Shown: positions 8,755 through 18,545, counted from the first letter of the stretch. The stretch: 64,000 nt of DNA from Myxococcales bacterium (GCA_012960035.1 DUBZ01000037.1:52830-116829), one strand, 5' to 3'. Notes: generated by a model from the letters alone, not told the origin. Program-made: numbers and translations.

Positions 8755-9933
8755 CTACGCGACGAGAGACAACCCGTTGTCGCGCATCACCTGCTGCACT
8801 TCGGCCGGTGAAAACTCTTCCAACTCTTGCAGGTATTCAAGCGGCTCGGTGAGCCCCTCTGCGTGGGGGAAGTCCGAGCCGAAGAGCATGCGCTCGACGC
8901 CGATCAAATCGCGCAAGCTTGCGACGTCGTCTTCGTAATACGGGGCGACGTAGCAGTGCTCACGCAATTGCTCGACCGGGTCGCGCTGAAACTCCATGGG
9001 CATCTGTCCGTATGCCTTCTTGAGTTTACGGATGAGAGACTCGACCCAATCGCTTCCACATTCGATCGCCGCAACCCGTACCCCTGGATGCCGCTCGAAC
9101 ACGCCGTGACAGACCAGCGCAGCAAACGTGTCATGGATCGCTTCGGCGCTCAAACAACCTTGAAGTGGGTTGAACGCAAAAGCCCGAAACTCCCGGTCGC
9201 CACTCCACAATTCAGTAATCGCGCGATAGCCCGCGTCGCCGTTGTGAAAAGCAACGGGGATGCCGGCTTCGGCGATTCGTCCCCAAAAACCGTCGAAGCG
9301 TTTGTCGCCTGGAGAGATGCCGCTATCCGCGGTCGGGACCGGCCCTGGGACCATGCACACCAACTTCGCGCCCGCTTCGATGACACGCTTCGCCTCCGCT
9401 TCGGCGCGTATGGGGTCGACCAATGTGATCATCGGCGCGGCAAAGAGCCGGCCCATATAGGCGTAACCCCAGTCGTCTTCGAGCCAACGGTTGAAACCTT
9501 CGAACGCTGCGCACGCGGCCTCCGGGTCGGCGCGCAGACTTTCCTGCATGCCGACGCCGAGCGTTGGAAACAAGAAGGCGCCTTCGATGCCCTGGGTGTC
9601 GAGCAATTTGATCCGTGCGTCGCGGTTGCGATACGCGGGATTGATCGGCTCAAGCGAACCAAAGAGCTCGCCAATGTTCTTGCCTTCTGGGTTCCGGCCT
9701 CGAAAGAATTCGTCGAGGCAACCGGGCTTCGCAACGGGATCGAAGGTGGCGTTCGGAATAAAGCGATTCACTTTGCCGGCCACCAGCAAACGCTTTCGCC
9801 CGTTGACTTCGGCCCATTGCATACAGCGCCCCTGCATGCCGCGATGCACGTGCCGCGTAAAGGCATCTTCCGCTTCGTAGTAGTGATGGTCGGAGTCGAA
9901 GGCTTGGTACGGAAGTTCGAGAGGGCCTGACAT
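8755..9933 (-). CDS. amidohydrolase-2 family metal-dependent hydrolase
   Basis: A 392-residue TIM-barrel hydrolase or decarboxylase of the ACMSD-like amidohydrolase_2 family. Visible metal and catalytic elements: DSDHHYYE near residue 13 in place of the usual D-x-H-x-H, FHNGDAGY near 230, the ECGSDW segment and the C-terminal GSDFPHAEG near 352 with the catalytic Asp. Relatives hydrolyse or decarboxylate ring-cleavage and polyketide-type substrates with Zn or Mn. It is divergent from another amidohydrolase at 10109, with 175 bp between them. The ATG is the first in frame. Confidence 0.87.
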   Translation of the reverse strand: MSGPLELPYQAFDSDHHYYEAEDAFTRHVHRGMQGRCMQWAEVNGRKRLLVAGKVNRFIPNATFDPVAKPGCLDEFFRGRNPEGKNIGELFGSLEPINPAYRNRDARIKLLDTQGIEGAFLFPTLGVGMQESLRADPEAACAAFEGFNRWLEDDWGYAYMGRLFAAPMITLVDPIRAEAEAKRVIEAGAKLVCMVPGPVPTADSGISPGDKRFDGFWGRIAEAGIPVAFHNGDAGYRAITELWSGDREFRAFAFNPLQGCLSAEAIHDTFAALVCHGVFERHPGVRVAAIECGSDWVESLIRKLKKAYGQMPMEFQRDPVEQLREHCYVAPYYEDDVASLRDLIGVERMLFGSDFPHAEGLTEPLEYLQELEEFSPAEVQQVMRDNGLSLVA

Positions 9934-10108
9934 AGCTTTTGCTCCTGCAACCTTGAGTAAGGCTTTGCTCTAAATGAACGCGAGTCGAAATAGAACCACC
10001 TTATGGACTAAATTCAAGCTTCTTGTCAGTACGTGAGCCCAGAACCCGAGTTCATTGCGCGTCAGCCGAGCGGTGCTCCCCTCTGCGCCTCTCGAAGGAG
10101 AACACTCG

Positions 10109-10981
10109 ATGGGTATGCCCACCGACGTCCCGATCATCGACCTGATGCTGGGCATCCCGAGCGAAGAAGCCAAGCGCTCCTATGACTTCATGCGCCCGCT
10201 ATTTCGAGACGCCGAAAGCCTGAAGAGCTTCGACTTCCCCGTCGAGTACATGTTCAAGGATGTTCCGGTCTTTTCGGCTCTAGATGACCGCATCAAGTAC
10301 ACCCTCGACGAGATGGACAAGTATCGAATTGAACGCGCATTGATCGGCGTGTCTGCAACCGACGACGTAGCCCAACAAGCTTTGCGCGATCACCCCGACC
10401 GCTTTATCGCTTCTGCCAACGCCGACCCGAATGCGGGCATGGAAGGCATCCGCGAACTCGTGCGGCTCCACGAGGCTTACGACATCCGCGCGGTGTCGTC
10501 GTTTCCGGCGGGCTGTGTTCCCCAGGTGCCGATCGACGACAAACGCTTCTACCCCGTGTATGCGAAGTGCGTCGAACTCGATGTCCCGATCTTCACCTGC
10601 GTAGGTGTTCCCGGGCCGCGCCTTCCGATGGCGTCCCAAAAAGTCGAACTCATCGACGAAGTCATGTGGTTCTTCCCCGACCTGAAGTTCGTGATGCGCC
10701 ACGGTGCCGAGCCCTGGGAAGATCTCGCGGTCAAGTTGATGCTCAAATGGCCCAACCTCTACTACTCGACGTCCGCGTTCGCTCCGCGTTATTATCCGAA
10801 GGCGATCGTCGACTACGCGAATACCCGAGGCGCGGACAAGATCATGTACGCGGGCTACTTCCCGATGGGGCTATCCCTCGAACGGATCTTCGCCGACATG
10901 CCCTCCGTACCCTTTCGAGACCATGTCTGGCCCAAGTTCCTCCGCGAGAACGCGGCCAAGCTCTTGAAGTTGATCAACTGA
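10109..10981 (+). CDS. amidohydrolase-2 family protein (diverged metal site)
   Basis: A 290-residue TIM-barrel protein of the same superfamily as the neighbour at 8755, but shorter. MRHGAEPWEDLAVKLM near residue 197 and the C-terminal ADKIMYAGYFPMGLSLERI occupy the places of the histidine strand and the usual GSDFP. The N-terminal D-x-H-x-H is replaced by IIDLMLG and the terminal Asp of GSDFP by Tyr-Phe, so the metal site is reduced and the enzyme may work without metal or by a different mechanism. AAGGAG precedes the ATG at 10109. P450 no. 1 follows after 50 bp, suggesting co-expression. Confidence 0.8.
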   Translation: MGMPTDVPIIDLMLGIPSEEAKRSYDFMRPLFRDAESLKSFDFPVEYMFKDVPVFSALDDRIKYTLDEMDKYRIERALIGVSATDDVAQQALRDHPDRFIASANADPNAGMEGIRELVRLHEAYDIRAVSSFPAGCVPQVPIDDKRFYPVYAKCVELDVPIFTCVGVPGPRLPMASQKVELIDEVMWFFPDLKFVMRHGAEPWEDLAVKLMLKWPNLYYSTSAFAPRYYPKAIVDYANTRGADKIMYAGYFPMGLSLERIFADMPSVPFRDHVWPKFLRENAAKLLKLIN

Positions 10982-11031
10982 AGCGCGTGACAGCGTCGTC
11001 GCCTCGCTTCTCACGCGAAGAGGAAGCATCT

Positions 11032-12246
11032 ATGCCGAACGTTAAGCCGCTTGAAATCAGCGAGGCCTACTTGGCCGACCCGTTTCCGAAGCTCGCCGAA
11101 ATGCGCGAGCACGACCCCGTGCATTGGAGCCCTACCCTCGACACTTGGATCGTCACGCGGTTCGAAGACGTGCGGCAACTCTTTTCGGACCCGCGCATGT
11201 CGCGAGATCGCAAGCTGTCCAAGCTCTACACCCCGCCAAAGCCTGGAACCTGGGCTCATCGTTTTGACAGCGAATCGTTCGCGAACATGGACCCGCAAGA
11301 ACACCGTCGACTGCGCAACAACATCGCCGCCGGATTCAAGCCCAAGGCGGTAGCGCGCATGGAACAGCAAGTCCGCGATGTCGTCGAACAGTTCGCAGCT
11401 CCCTTGCGCGGGCAAACCGATCGCGTCGACTTGGTATCTGCGTTTACGAGCCCGATCCCCAACACAGTGATCGGGCGCATCACCGGCATCCCTCCATACC
11501 CTGGCGACGAAGAGCGGTTTTGTGATCTCGCTCAAGACGTGATTCGTCGCTTCGTCTGGTTCGCGGACAGCGAAACCCGAGAGCGCGGCGAACGGGCCCT
11601 AGATGAACTCGCGGAATGGGTGGGGAAGCTCGCCGATGAGCGGCGACATCAGCGGCAAGAAGATCTTGTTTCCGACTTGATCCATACCGATGAAGAAGCA
11701 ACCGGGATGACGAACGACGAAATCGTCATGCTCGTCGCCAGCCTTGTTGCCGCGGGAAGTGAAACGACGACCCTCGGCGCGACAACAGCACTTCGCTTGC
11801 TCTTCGAAAACCCCGAGCAATTCGACCGCTTGCGCGCGAACCCCAAGCTTGCACGAAACGCGGTCCACGAAACCTTGCGCTTCGACTTTGGTGCGGCGAC
11901 AGGAGGCATTGCGCGGTTCGCAAGTGAAGACGTCCCACTGCGCGGCAAGGTGATTCGCAAAGGGGACATGGTCATGCTGAGTTCGGCAGCGGCGCACCGA
12001 GATCCCGAACGTTTCCCGAACCCCAATCAATTCGATATCACCCGCGAACCGGGGGAAAGCCTCGCCTTCGGTCACGGCGCGCACTACTGCATCGGCTCCA
12101 ACCTGGCGCTCCAGGAGATCACCTTTATCCTTGAAGCCGCACTCGACTTCCTTCCCGCGAGCACAAGGCTGCGAAGCGACGAGATCGAATGGGAAACGAT
12201 CGGATTGATGCGCCGACCCTCTACGCTTCCGGTCTCCTTCACCTGA
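11032..12246 (+). CDS. cytochrome P450 (no. 1)
   Basis: A 404-residue soluble bacterial P450. The heme-binding signature FGHGAHYCIG places the iron ligand at Cys353; the oxygen-activating I-helix is LVAAGSETTT, and the ExxR of the K helix is in VHETLRFD. Length and lack of a membrane anchor fit class I P450s that take electrons from a ferredoxin; no ferredoxin gene is in the window. Substrate unknown. The ATG at 11032 gives the normal N terminus; the longer open frame upstream overlaps the amidohydrolase gene in another frame and is rejected. Confidence 0.93.
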   Translation: MPNVKPLEISEAYLADPFPKLAEMREHDPVHWSPTLDTWIVTRFEDVRQLFSDPRMSRDRKLSKLYTPPKPGTWAHRFDSESFANMDPQEHRRLRNNIAAGFKPKAVARMEQQVRDVVEQFAAPLRGQTDRVDLVSAFTSPIPNTVIGRITGIPPYPGDEERFCDLAQDVIRRFVWFADSETRERGERALDELAEWVGKLADERRHQRQEDLVSDLIHTDEEATGMTNDEIVMLVASLVAAGSETTTLGATTALRLLFENPEQFDRLRANPKLARNAVHETLRFDFGAATGGIARFASEDVPLRGKVIRKGDMVMLSSAAAHRDPERFPNPNQFDITREPGESLAFGHGAHYCIGSNLALQEITFILEAALDFLPASTRLRSDEIEWETIGLMRRPSTLPVSFT

Positions 12247-12259
12247 TCGCGGGCACAGC

Positions 12260-12490
12260 ATGACGAACTTCTTGGTCGATCTTCGCGTCGCAGCAAAATT
12301 GGCAGCGCGCGGTTTGACAACGCGATTGCGCGGCGACTACGAGGCCCATATGAAGGACTTGGGCGATACGCCCTTGCACGTCGTTGCCATCTGGCTGATC
12401 GCAAACAGCATCTTCATGCGACAGCAGGGATCGTGCAGCTTTTCGAACATTCGAGTACGCCAGAACGAAGACACCACCGTGGTTCCGTAA
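12260..12490 (+). CDS. small hypothetical protein, doubtful
   Basis: A 76-codon frame 13 bp after P450 no. 1. The first two thirds (LVDLRVAAKLAARGLTTRLRGDYEAHM, then LHVVAIWLIANSIFM) could be an amphipathic helix followed by a short hydrophobic one, but the tail looks non-coding. There is no convincing ribosome binding site and I do not recognise a family. It may be a remnant of a larger gene or chance. Confidence 0.25.
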   Translation: MTNFLVDLRVAAKLAARGLTTRLRGDYEAHMKDLGDTPLHVVAIWLIANSIFMRQQGSCSFSNIRVRQNEDTTVVP

Positions 12491-12539
12491 CGAAGCGCGG
12501 AAGGGTTAGACCTGCGAAGCGTTCATGACCAAGGTTCAA

Positions 12540-15500
12540 CTACCAGGTATCGACGCAGGGGCGCTTCTTCCCACTACGCGACGCGGGCTCAGGCGCACCT
12601 TCGAGTCCCGCCAAGATCCAATCGCGACTCGCGGCCGGGTCAATGACGTCGTCAATTTCGAAGAACGATGCGTAGTTCACCGCTTTGCCAACTTCGTACA
12701 TGCGCCCGACCATTTTTTCGTAGAGCGCCTTTCGTTCTTCCGCGTCTTCCTCGGCTTCGAGTTCTTTGCGGAAGCCGAGCTTGACCGCACCTTCGAGTCC
12801 CATGCCTCCGAATTCTCCGGTTGGCCACGAAACCGAAAACATCGGATTGCCGAAGCTGCCGCCTGCCATCGCCTGCGCGCCGAGCCCGTAGCCCTTGCGC
12901 ATGACGATCATGAAGAAGGGCACCGTCAGGCTTGTCGATGTCACGAACATGCGCGCAGCGTGGCGCACCGTGGCTTCTTTTTCAGCCTCGGGCCCGACCA
13001 TGATGCCCGGCGTATCACACAAGAACAGCAGCGGGATATCAAAGGCGTCACATAGCTGCATGAAGCGCGTCGCCTTGTCTGCACCATCGCTGTCGACCGC
13101 GCCCGCGAGGTGATGCGGATTGTTCGCGATAATACCGATCGGGCGGCCGTCGATGCGTGCCAGCGAAGTCACGATCCCCAGGCCAAAGTGCCTACGAATC
13201 TCAAGCACACTATCTACGTCGACTAGCGTGTCGATCACTTCGCGCACGTCGTAGATGCGCAGACGGTTTTCAGGAATCACGGCTCGGAGCAATCGCTGGT
13301 CGGGAACGCCCGCGGGCTCGGTTCGCCCCTGGAAGAAGGCGAGATACTTCTTTGCGACCGCGGTGGCTTCGGCTTCGTCTTTGACTGCAATGTCGACGAC
13401 CCCATTCGGAACCTGCACGTCCATGGGCCCCACCTCTGATGGATGGAAGACGCCCAGCCCACCGCCTTCGATCATGGCCGGTCCGCCGATCCCAATGTTC
13501 GAACCTTCGGTGGCGATCACGACGTCACACGTGGCAAGCAGCACTGCGTTACCCGCAAAACAGTACCCGTTGGTGATGCCGACGAGAGGAACGAGTCCAC
13601 TCAGTTCCGCCATATACTGAAAGGCTTTGCAGTTGAGCCCCGCACCACCGGGTGAGTCGGTGTCGCCCGGACGTCCCCCGCCCCCTTCACCGTAAAGAAC
13701 GACTGGCAGTCTCTGATCTTTCGCAACTTCGAGCATGCGGTCTTTCTTCAGGTGGTTGTACAGGCCTTGAGTTCCAGCAAGAACGCTGTAGTCGTATGCC
13801 ATGACGACGGCACTTGCGGCATGCCCTGAGAAGAGATCGCCATTGATCGTGGCAATGCCTGCAACCATTCCGTCGCCCGGCGTGTTGGCCTTGAGGTCTT
13901 CGAGGGTGCGGCGACGCCGTTGGGCAGCGACTGTGAGCGCCCCATATTCCCGAAGCGATCCCTCGTCGACCAGGTCGGCCACGTTTTCCCGCACGCTGCG
14001 ATGCCCCTTTGCGTGGCGACGCTCTAAGGCGGCGACGCGAACTGCGTCCTGGCCGTGCGCGTGGGCATCGAACACTTCCTGCAAATCGGGACGGATCGCG
14101 TCAAGCTCACGCATGTCGTCAACGAGGGCCGCAGACGCGCTCACCTCCCCGGCTTCAATGACCAAGAGTGCTGCCCCCTCATAGACGGCATCCCCAACCG
14201 CGACGCGAATTTCTCGCACGGTGCCGCTCTCCTGGGCGTATATCACGTGCTCCATCTTCATCGCTTCCATGACCAGCACTGGAGCGCCGACCGCAATCCG
14301 ATCTCCGGGCCGGACATCGATGCTGACGACGGTTCCTTGGATTGGCGCGGCGATGGCCCCTTCCGTCGGCGTTTCAGTTGCGGGTGACGCTGCCACCACC
14401 CCCGCGACACCGTGCTTCAAAACGGCGAGGGGGTCCGCGGCATCGACCTTGGCACCGGCTCGCGTTGCGTCGGCCGAGGTTGCTTCTCGCTCGACAAGCG
14501 AAGCGTTTAGCCGTGCTGCGTTGTCAGCGATATAAGCGGTGGTGATCTGATTCGTGCGCACCTCGTCGTCTCGCAGGAGCGCGTTCAAGAAACTCGCGTT
14601 CGTCTTCACGCCTTCGATCGTGAGTTCGTCTAGCGCGCGGCAGGCCTTGGCGGTCGCCGCCGCATAGTCACGTGGGCTGTGGACAATCACCTTCGCGAGT
14701 AGCGAATCGTAATTGGGGCTCGTCTTGTATCCCGCATACGCGTGCGAGTCGACGCGCACGCCTGGACCGGTCGGCGCGGTAAATTCGCTCAAGGTTCCGC
14801 CGGCGGGAAGTGCCGTGCCTTTGTCAGTCATCTTTTCTGTATTGATGCGCAGTTGGATCGCATGGCCGCGGCTCGCGGGGGACTCTTCGAGTTCCATGCT
14901 GGCAAGGGTCTCGCCCGCCGCGATTCGCAATTGAATCTGCACGAGATCGAGCCCCGTCACACATTCGGTGACGGTGTGCTCGACTTGAAGTCGGGGATTC
15001 GCTTCGATGAATGAAAACGCTCCGGTCTTATCATCGAGCAAGAATTCGAATGTTCCGAGGCTTTGGTACGAAACCGAAGCCGCCATGCGTCGGGCTGCGT
15101 CAAGCAGGGCCGCGCGAGTTTCAGGGGCAAGACCCCACGAAGGTGCCTGCTCGACGATTTTTTGATTTTGTCGCTGCAAGGTGCATTCGCGCTCGCCAAG
15201 ATCGATGACCGCCCCCGTCCCGTCTCCCACAATTTGAACTTCGAGGTGCCGCGCGTGTTCAACTCGGGTTTCGAGGTAAAGGTCAGGGGAACCAAAAAAC
15301 GCTTCGGCCTCTTTTGCGCAGCGTTCGAAGGTCTGATCGATGTCACTCGCTGCATCAATCGTTCGCATCCCTCGACCCCCGCCACCCGCGACGGCCTTCA
15401 CCATCAGCTGGGTTCCAGCGGGAAGGTCCGCGAGCAACGCCTTTGCCTCGGTCGGAGTCGCGACTGCGGTCGTCCCGCGAAGAATGGGAACACCGAGATC

Positions 15501-15866
15501 AAAGGCGATCTTTCGCGCGGCCAGTTTATCCCCGAGAAGGTCGAGCTGTTTGACAGTAGGCCCTATGAATTTGAGGTCGGCCTCCGCACATGCGGTTGCG
15601 AATGCAGCACTCTCACTCAGAAACCCATAGCCGGGATGCACCGCATCACACGACTCGCGCTTCGCGACGGCGACAAGCTGAGCGATGTCGAGGTACGCCG
15701 CCGCCCCTTGACCCTCAAGCTTGAAAAACGTGTCGCCGCGCTGCGTGTGCAAACAAGCTTCATCGTCGGCGGGAGCGACCATCACGGTCTCAATCTCCAT
15801 CTCGGCGGCCGCTCGTGCGATCCGAATGGCGATCTCAGCCCGATTGGCGATCAACAGCTTCCGCAT
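12540..15866 (-). CDS. single-chain acyl-CoA carboxylase (biotin carboxylase, BCCP and carboxyltransferase)
   Basis: A 1108-residue fusion of all parts of a biotin-dependent acyl-CoA carboxylase. Residues 1-450 are biotin carboxylase (MRKLLIANRAEIAIRIAR, the ATP-grasp loop VKAVAGGGGRGMR, FIEANPRLQVEH). Residues 500-580 are the biotin carrier, with EAMKM putting biotin on Lys537. Residues 600-1108 are carboxyltransferase (crotonase-type; VLLATCDVVIATEGSNIGIGG and LFLCDTPGIMVG). The order matches the single-chain long-chain acyl-CoA carboxylases known from Mycobacterium and some proteobacteria. The acyl substrate is not evident. The FAD monooxygenase lies 76 bp upstream on the same strand. Confidence 0.93.
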   Translation of the reverse strand: MRKLLIANRAEIAIRIARAAAEMEIETVMVAPADDEACLHTQRGDTFFKLEGQGAAAYLDIAQLVAVAKRESCDAVHPGYGFLSESAAFATACAEADLKFIGPTVKQLDLLGDKLAARKIAFDLGVPILRGTTAVATPTEAKALLADLPAGTQLMVKAVAGGGGRGMRTIDAASDIDQTFERCAKEAEAFFGSPDLYLETRVEHARHLEVQIVGDGTGAVIDLGERECTLQRQNQKIVEQAPSWGLAPETRAALLDAARRMAASVSYQSLGTFEFLLDDKTGAFSFIEANPRLQVEHTVTECVTGLDLVQIQLRIAAGETLASMELEESPASRGHAIQLRINTEKMTDKGTALPAGGTLSEFTAPTGPGVRVDSHAYAGYKTSPNYDSLLAKVIVHSPRDYAAATAKACRALDELTIEGVKTNASFLNALLRDDEVRTNQITTAYIADNAARLNASLVEREATSADATRAGAKVDAADPLAVLKHGVAGVVAASPATETPTEGAIAAPIQGTVVSIDVRPGDRIAVGAPVLVMEAMKMEHVIYAQESGTVREIRVAVGDAVYEGAALLVIEAGEVSASAALVDDMRELDAIRPDLQEVFDAHAHGQDAVRVAALERRHAKGHRSVRENVADLVDEGSLREYGALTVAAQRRRRTLEDLKANTPGDGMVAGIATINGDLFSGHAASAVVMAYDYSVLAGTQGLYNHLKKDRMLEVAKDQRLPVVLYGEGGGGRPGDTDSPGGAGLNCKAFQYMAELSGLVPLVGITNGYCFAGNAVLLATCDVVIATEGSNIGIGGPAMIEGGGLGVFHPSEVGPMDVQVPNGVVDIAVKDEAEATAVAKKYLAFFQGRTEPAGVPDQRLLRAVIPENRLRIYDVREVIDTLVDVDSVLEIRRHFGLGIVTSLARIDGRPIGIIANNPHHLAGAVDSDGADKATRFMQLCDAFDIPLLFLCDTPGIMVGPEAEKEATVRHAARMFVTSTSLTVPFFMIVMRKGYGLGAQAMAGGSFGNPMFSVSWPTGEFGGMGLEGAVKLGFRKELEAEEDAEERKALYEKMVGRMYEVGKAVNYASFFEIDDVIDPAASRDWILAGLEGAPEPASRSGKKRPCVDTW

Positions 15867-15942
15867 GCTTCTTTCCTCCGCAGCGTTATTTTCATTGTGG
15901 CTCCGGAGAGTAGATCAATCGACACTCGATGTGCCTCTTTCA

Positions 15943-17169
15943 TCAAACTCGAAGTTCGACGTCACTCACGCCCTCAAACATGGGGCGCACGAACCGCCCT
16001 ACTATTGCTCGCACGGGTGCGAAGCGAATGACGCGCGCAAGGCTGAACAAGATGTTGGCTCGCCGTGGTGATCCGAAAATGATCTTTGGCGGACGCGCCT
16101 GAAGCGTTTGCACCTGGGTAATTTCCGACATGCGTTCGCCCCCGATCAACGCGGCAGCAGCGTCGATTGCGACGGGGTCAGCCCCATCTTGCAACACGGG
16201 CACAAGATGGTTTGCGGCCACAACAGCGTCGCGCAAGGCGATGTTGATTCCCTGCCCCCCGACCGGTGACATCGTGTGTGCGGCATCGCCGATCACGAGC
16301 GCGCCCGGGACCGACCAATTGCGAACACAGTCTGCGGCCGTACTCAACAAGAACGGCCGTGCCAGCTCTTGTACGTGACGCCGCAAATGATCCGCAAGGT
16401 CTGCGGGTGCGTGGTCTGCCATGTCGCCTACCAAAGCCTCAATTCCGCGAGAGCGAATTTCGCCGAAGCTTCCTTTTGGAATCACCCAGGCGAGTTGCAA
16501 CATGCCGTCGTACGTGATGTAACCGATCATCAAATGCCCGTTTTCCACGCAAGCGCGAAGGCGACACTCGCCCTTCCAGTCTTCGGGCGCCGCAATCTTG
16601 AACCAAGCAACGTCCATGGGCAGGTCTTCGCTCGCGACTTCCAGCGGAGCCTGGCGTCGGACGACCGAAGCCCGCCCATCGCAGCCGATCACGAGGTCGG
16701 CAAAAAGCCGTCGTTCTCCCTCCGTGTTGCGGACCCGTACCCCAACCACGCGACCGTTTTCGCGCAGCAGCTCTTTGACGGATGCGCCCCGCTCGAATAC
16801 CAAGTTCGTGCGTTTCGTCGTTTCGCCGACGATCGCCTCGAGAAGCGCAGGTTGAGAATAGATCCGCGGCAATTCCAAGTCTGCGCCAAAGTCCTGTAAG
16901 GTGACATGCACCAGCCGCTTTCGCTTTAGAAAGAGTTCAAACACACTCGGGTCTGCATGGGGAACACGATCCAGGACGTCATCCATGTCGAGAGCACTCA
17001 GGACTGCGCGCCCCGCTGGAGCGATGGCTTCGCCACGAAACTCTCGCGCAAAATCGCTTTGACGCTCGAGCAATGTGACGCGAATGCCGCGGGTTGCCAA
17101 GAAGTTTGCGAGCACCGCGCCCGCTGGACCGGCCCCAATGATGATCACGTGACTTGACTCAGCACTCAT
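15943..17169 (-). CDS. FAD-dependent monooxygenase (p-hydroxybenzoate hydroxylase type)
   Basis: A 408-residue group A flavoprotein monooxygenase. It shows the N-terminal Rossmann GAGPAGAVLANFLA, the DLVIGCDGRASVVR segment near residue 160 (the DG motif, which contacts FAD and NADPH) and GALVIGDAAHTMSPVGGQGIN near 288 (the GD motif, ribityl binding). Such enzymes hydroxylate phenols, polyketides or tetracyclines, or epoxidise with NAD(P)H and O2. The start has the normal short leader MSAESSHVIIIG. It is upstream of and co-directional with the carboxylase gene and divergent from an LLM oxidoreductase. Confidence 0.9.
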   Translation of the reverse strand: MSAESSHVIIIGAGPAGAVLANFLATRGIRVTLLERQSDFAREFRGEAIAPAGRAVLSALDMDDVLDRVPHADPSVFELFLKRKRLVHVTLQDFGADLELPRIYSQPALLEAIVGETTKRTNLVFERGASVKELLRENGRVVGVRVRNTEGERRLFADLVIGCDGRASVVRRQAPLEVASEDLPMDVAWFKIAAPEDWKGECRLRACVENGHLMIGYITYDGMLQLAWVIPKGSFGEIRSRGIEALVGDMADHAPADLADHLRRHVQELARPFLLSTAADCVRNWSVPGALVIGDAAHTMSPVGGQGINIALRDAVVAANHLVPVLQDGADPVAIDAAAALIGGERMSEITQVQTLQARPPKIIFGSPRRANILFSLARVIRFAPVRAIVGRFVRPMFEGVSDVELRV

Positions 17170-17427
17170 TTTCGTTCTCCCTAGGCGCGAACGTCAGAAA
17201 CCAATAACCTTAAAATCAAAACCGTTGTACTTTTCTTTACAGCGCGTCCAACAAAGCGTTCTCGATCCAGTTGGGCTCGTCGAAACGGTGCATGATAAGA
17301 CGTTGAGCCTGCAATCGCAGGGCGGATCGGTGCGGTGTGCGCGTCGACAGCCCGGGCCTGTCGTGCGAAAATGCAGGAGGCGCACGGTCCCGTCGCCCCG
17401 CTCCCCACCCCCACCGGAGAAACCACC

Positions 17428-18390
17428 ATGACTCGATTGGGCTACCAGATCCCCAACTTCACATACCCCGACACCACGCCGAGCCAAATTTTTGCAAACG
17501 TGGTCGCCCAGGCGAAAGCCGCGGAGGCTTCGGGATACGACCGCGTCATGGTGATGGACCACTTTTATCAGCTCCCCGGCATTGGTGCCCACGACGAACC
17601 GATGTTTGAGTGTTACACGATGCTCTCGGCGCTGGCCCAACACACGAAGCGCGTTCGCCTGTCGGCCTTGGTCACGGGCAACACCTATCGCAACCCCACG
17701 CTGCTCGCGAAAACGATCACCACCCTCGACCACGTTTCGGGCGGTCGTGCAACGCTGGGCATCGGCGCTGGCTGGTTCGAAAAAGAACATCTCGACTTGG
17801 GTTTCCCGTACGGAAGCTTCGGCGATCGTTTTGAACGCCTTGAAGAAGCCCTCCAGATCATCGGCCCCATGTTGCGTGGCGAGGCACCGACACTCCATGG
17901 CAAGTACTACTCCGCGACCGACGCGGTCAACCAGCCCGCTCCGTTATCGAAGATCCCGATCATGATCGGCGGCCAAGGAGAAAAGAAGACACTCCGAATG
18001 GTCGCTCAGTACGCAGACGAATCGAACCTCACCGGGGAGATCAAGGACATCCCGCGAAAACTCGAAGCGCTCGCGGCACACTGCGAACGCCTTGGCCGAG
18101 ATCGTTCGGAGATCAAAGTCACGAAGCTTTTGATGGTCATGGTCGCTCCGACGATGGAAGAAGCCGAAGCGGACCTCGCTGCGATCGCCACGGTCAAGGG
18201 ATGGAACGACGCCATCATGGACATGATTCGCAAAGCGCTGATCTTCGGAGACGCAGACACCGTCGGCGAACGAATCTCCGAGGCGGTCTCGATGGGACTC
18301 GACGGAATTACAGTCGACCTCCCAGTCAACGGCCACAATCCGGAGCGCATTGAACTGCTCGGCCAGATCTCGCTGAAGGCGCTCGGCTAG
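17428..18390 (+). CDS. LLM-class F420-dependent oxidoreductase
   Basis: A 320-residue luciferase-like TIM-barrel protein. MTRLGYQIPNF, VMVMDHFYQL near residue 40, TITTLDHVSGGRATLGIGAGW near 100 and PIMIGGQGEKKTLRM near 180 are the standard positions of the F420 or flavin site in the actinobacterial-type F420-dependent family (TIGR03560-like). The ATG at 17428 is preceded by GGAGA. The 258-bp gap to the divergent monooxygenase gene holds no repeat that I could see. It probably transfers hydride between F420 and an unknown substrate. Confidence 0.88.
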   Translation: MTRLGYQIPNFTYPDTTPSQIFANVVAQAKAAEASGYDRVMVMDHFYQLPGIGAHDEPMFECYTMLSALAQHTKRVRLSALVTGNTYRNPTLLAKTITTLDHVSGGRATLGIGAGWFEKEHLDLGFPYGSFGDRFERLEEALQIIGPMLRGEAPTLHGKYYSATDAVNQPAPLSKIPIMIGGQGEKKTLRMVAQYADESNLTGEIKDIPRKLEALAAHCERLGRDRSEIKVTKLLMVMVAPTMEEAEADLAAIATVKGWNDAIMDMIRKALIFGDADTVGERISEAVSMGLDGITVDLPVNGHNPERIELLGQISLKALG

Positions 18391-18504
18391 GCGACTGCGC
18401 AAAGCGCTCGTGAATCGGCGCGGCGCGGCCCGAAAGCGCACCTTCGCAGCGAACACGTGACGTTGATGTTCGTCCTAGAGCCCTGAGCCATTGGGCACCG
18501 GTTC

Positions 18505-18530
18505 CGTTCGGTGGGCTGACCCACCGAGCG
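18505..18530. terminator. hairpin between convergent genes
   Basis: An 11-bp stem with one G-T wobble (18505-18515 paired with 18520-18530) and a CTGA tetraloop lies between the convergent LLM and MaoC genes. The stem is GC-rich but no T-run follows on either strand, so an intrinsic terminator is only likely, not certain. Confidence 0.45.
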
Positions 18531-18545
18531 ATCGAGCCGATGGCC

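Noticed and set aside
8827..9930. 367-residue plus-strand frame
   Set aside because: Antisense to the amidohydrolase at 8755-9933; no motifs and no ribosome binding site. Long antisense frames are common here because of high GC in third positions.
10567..11031. upstream extension of P450 no. 1 by 155 residues
   Set aside because: It overlaps the amidohydrolase gene in a different frame and adds non-P450 sequence; the ATG at 11032 gives the normal start.
15063..16031. 322-residue plus-strand frame
   Set aside because: Lies antisense to the carboxylase and monooxygenase genes, whose motifs are unambiguous.
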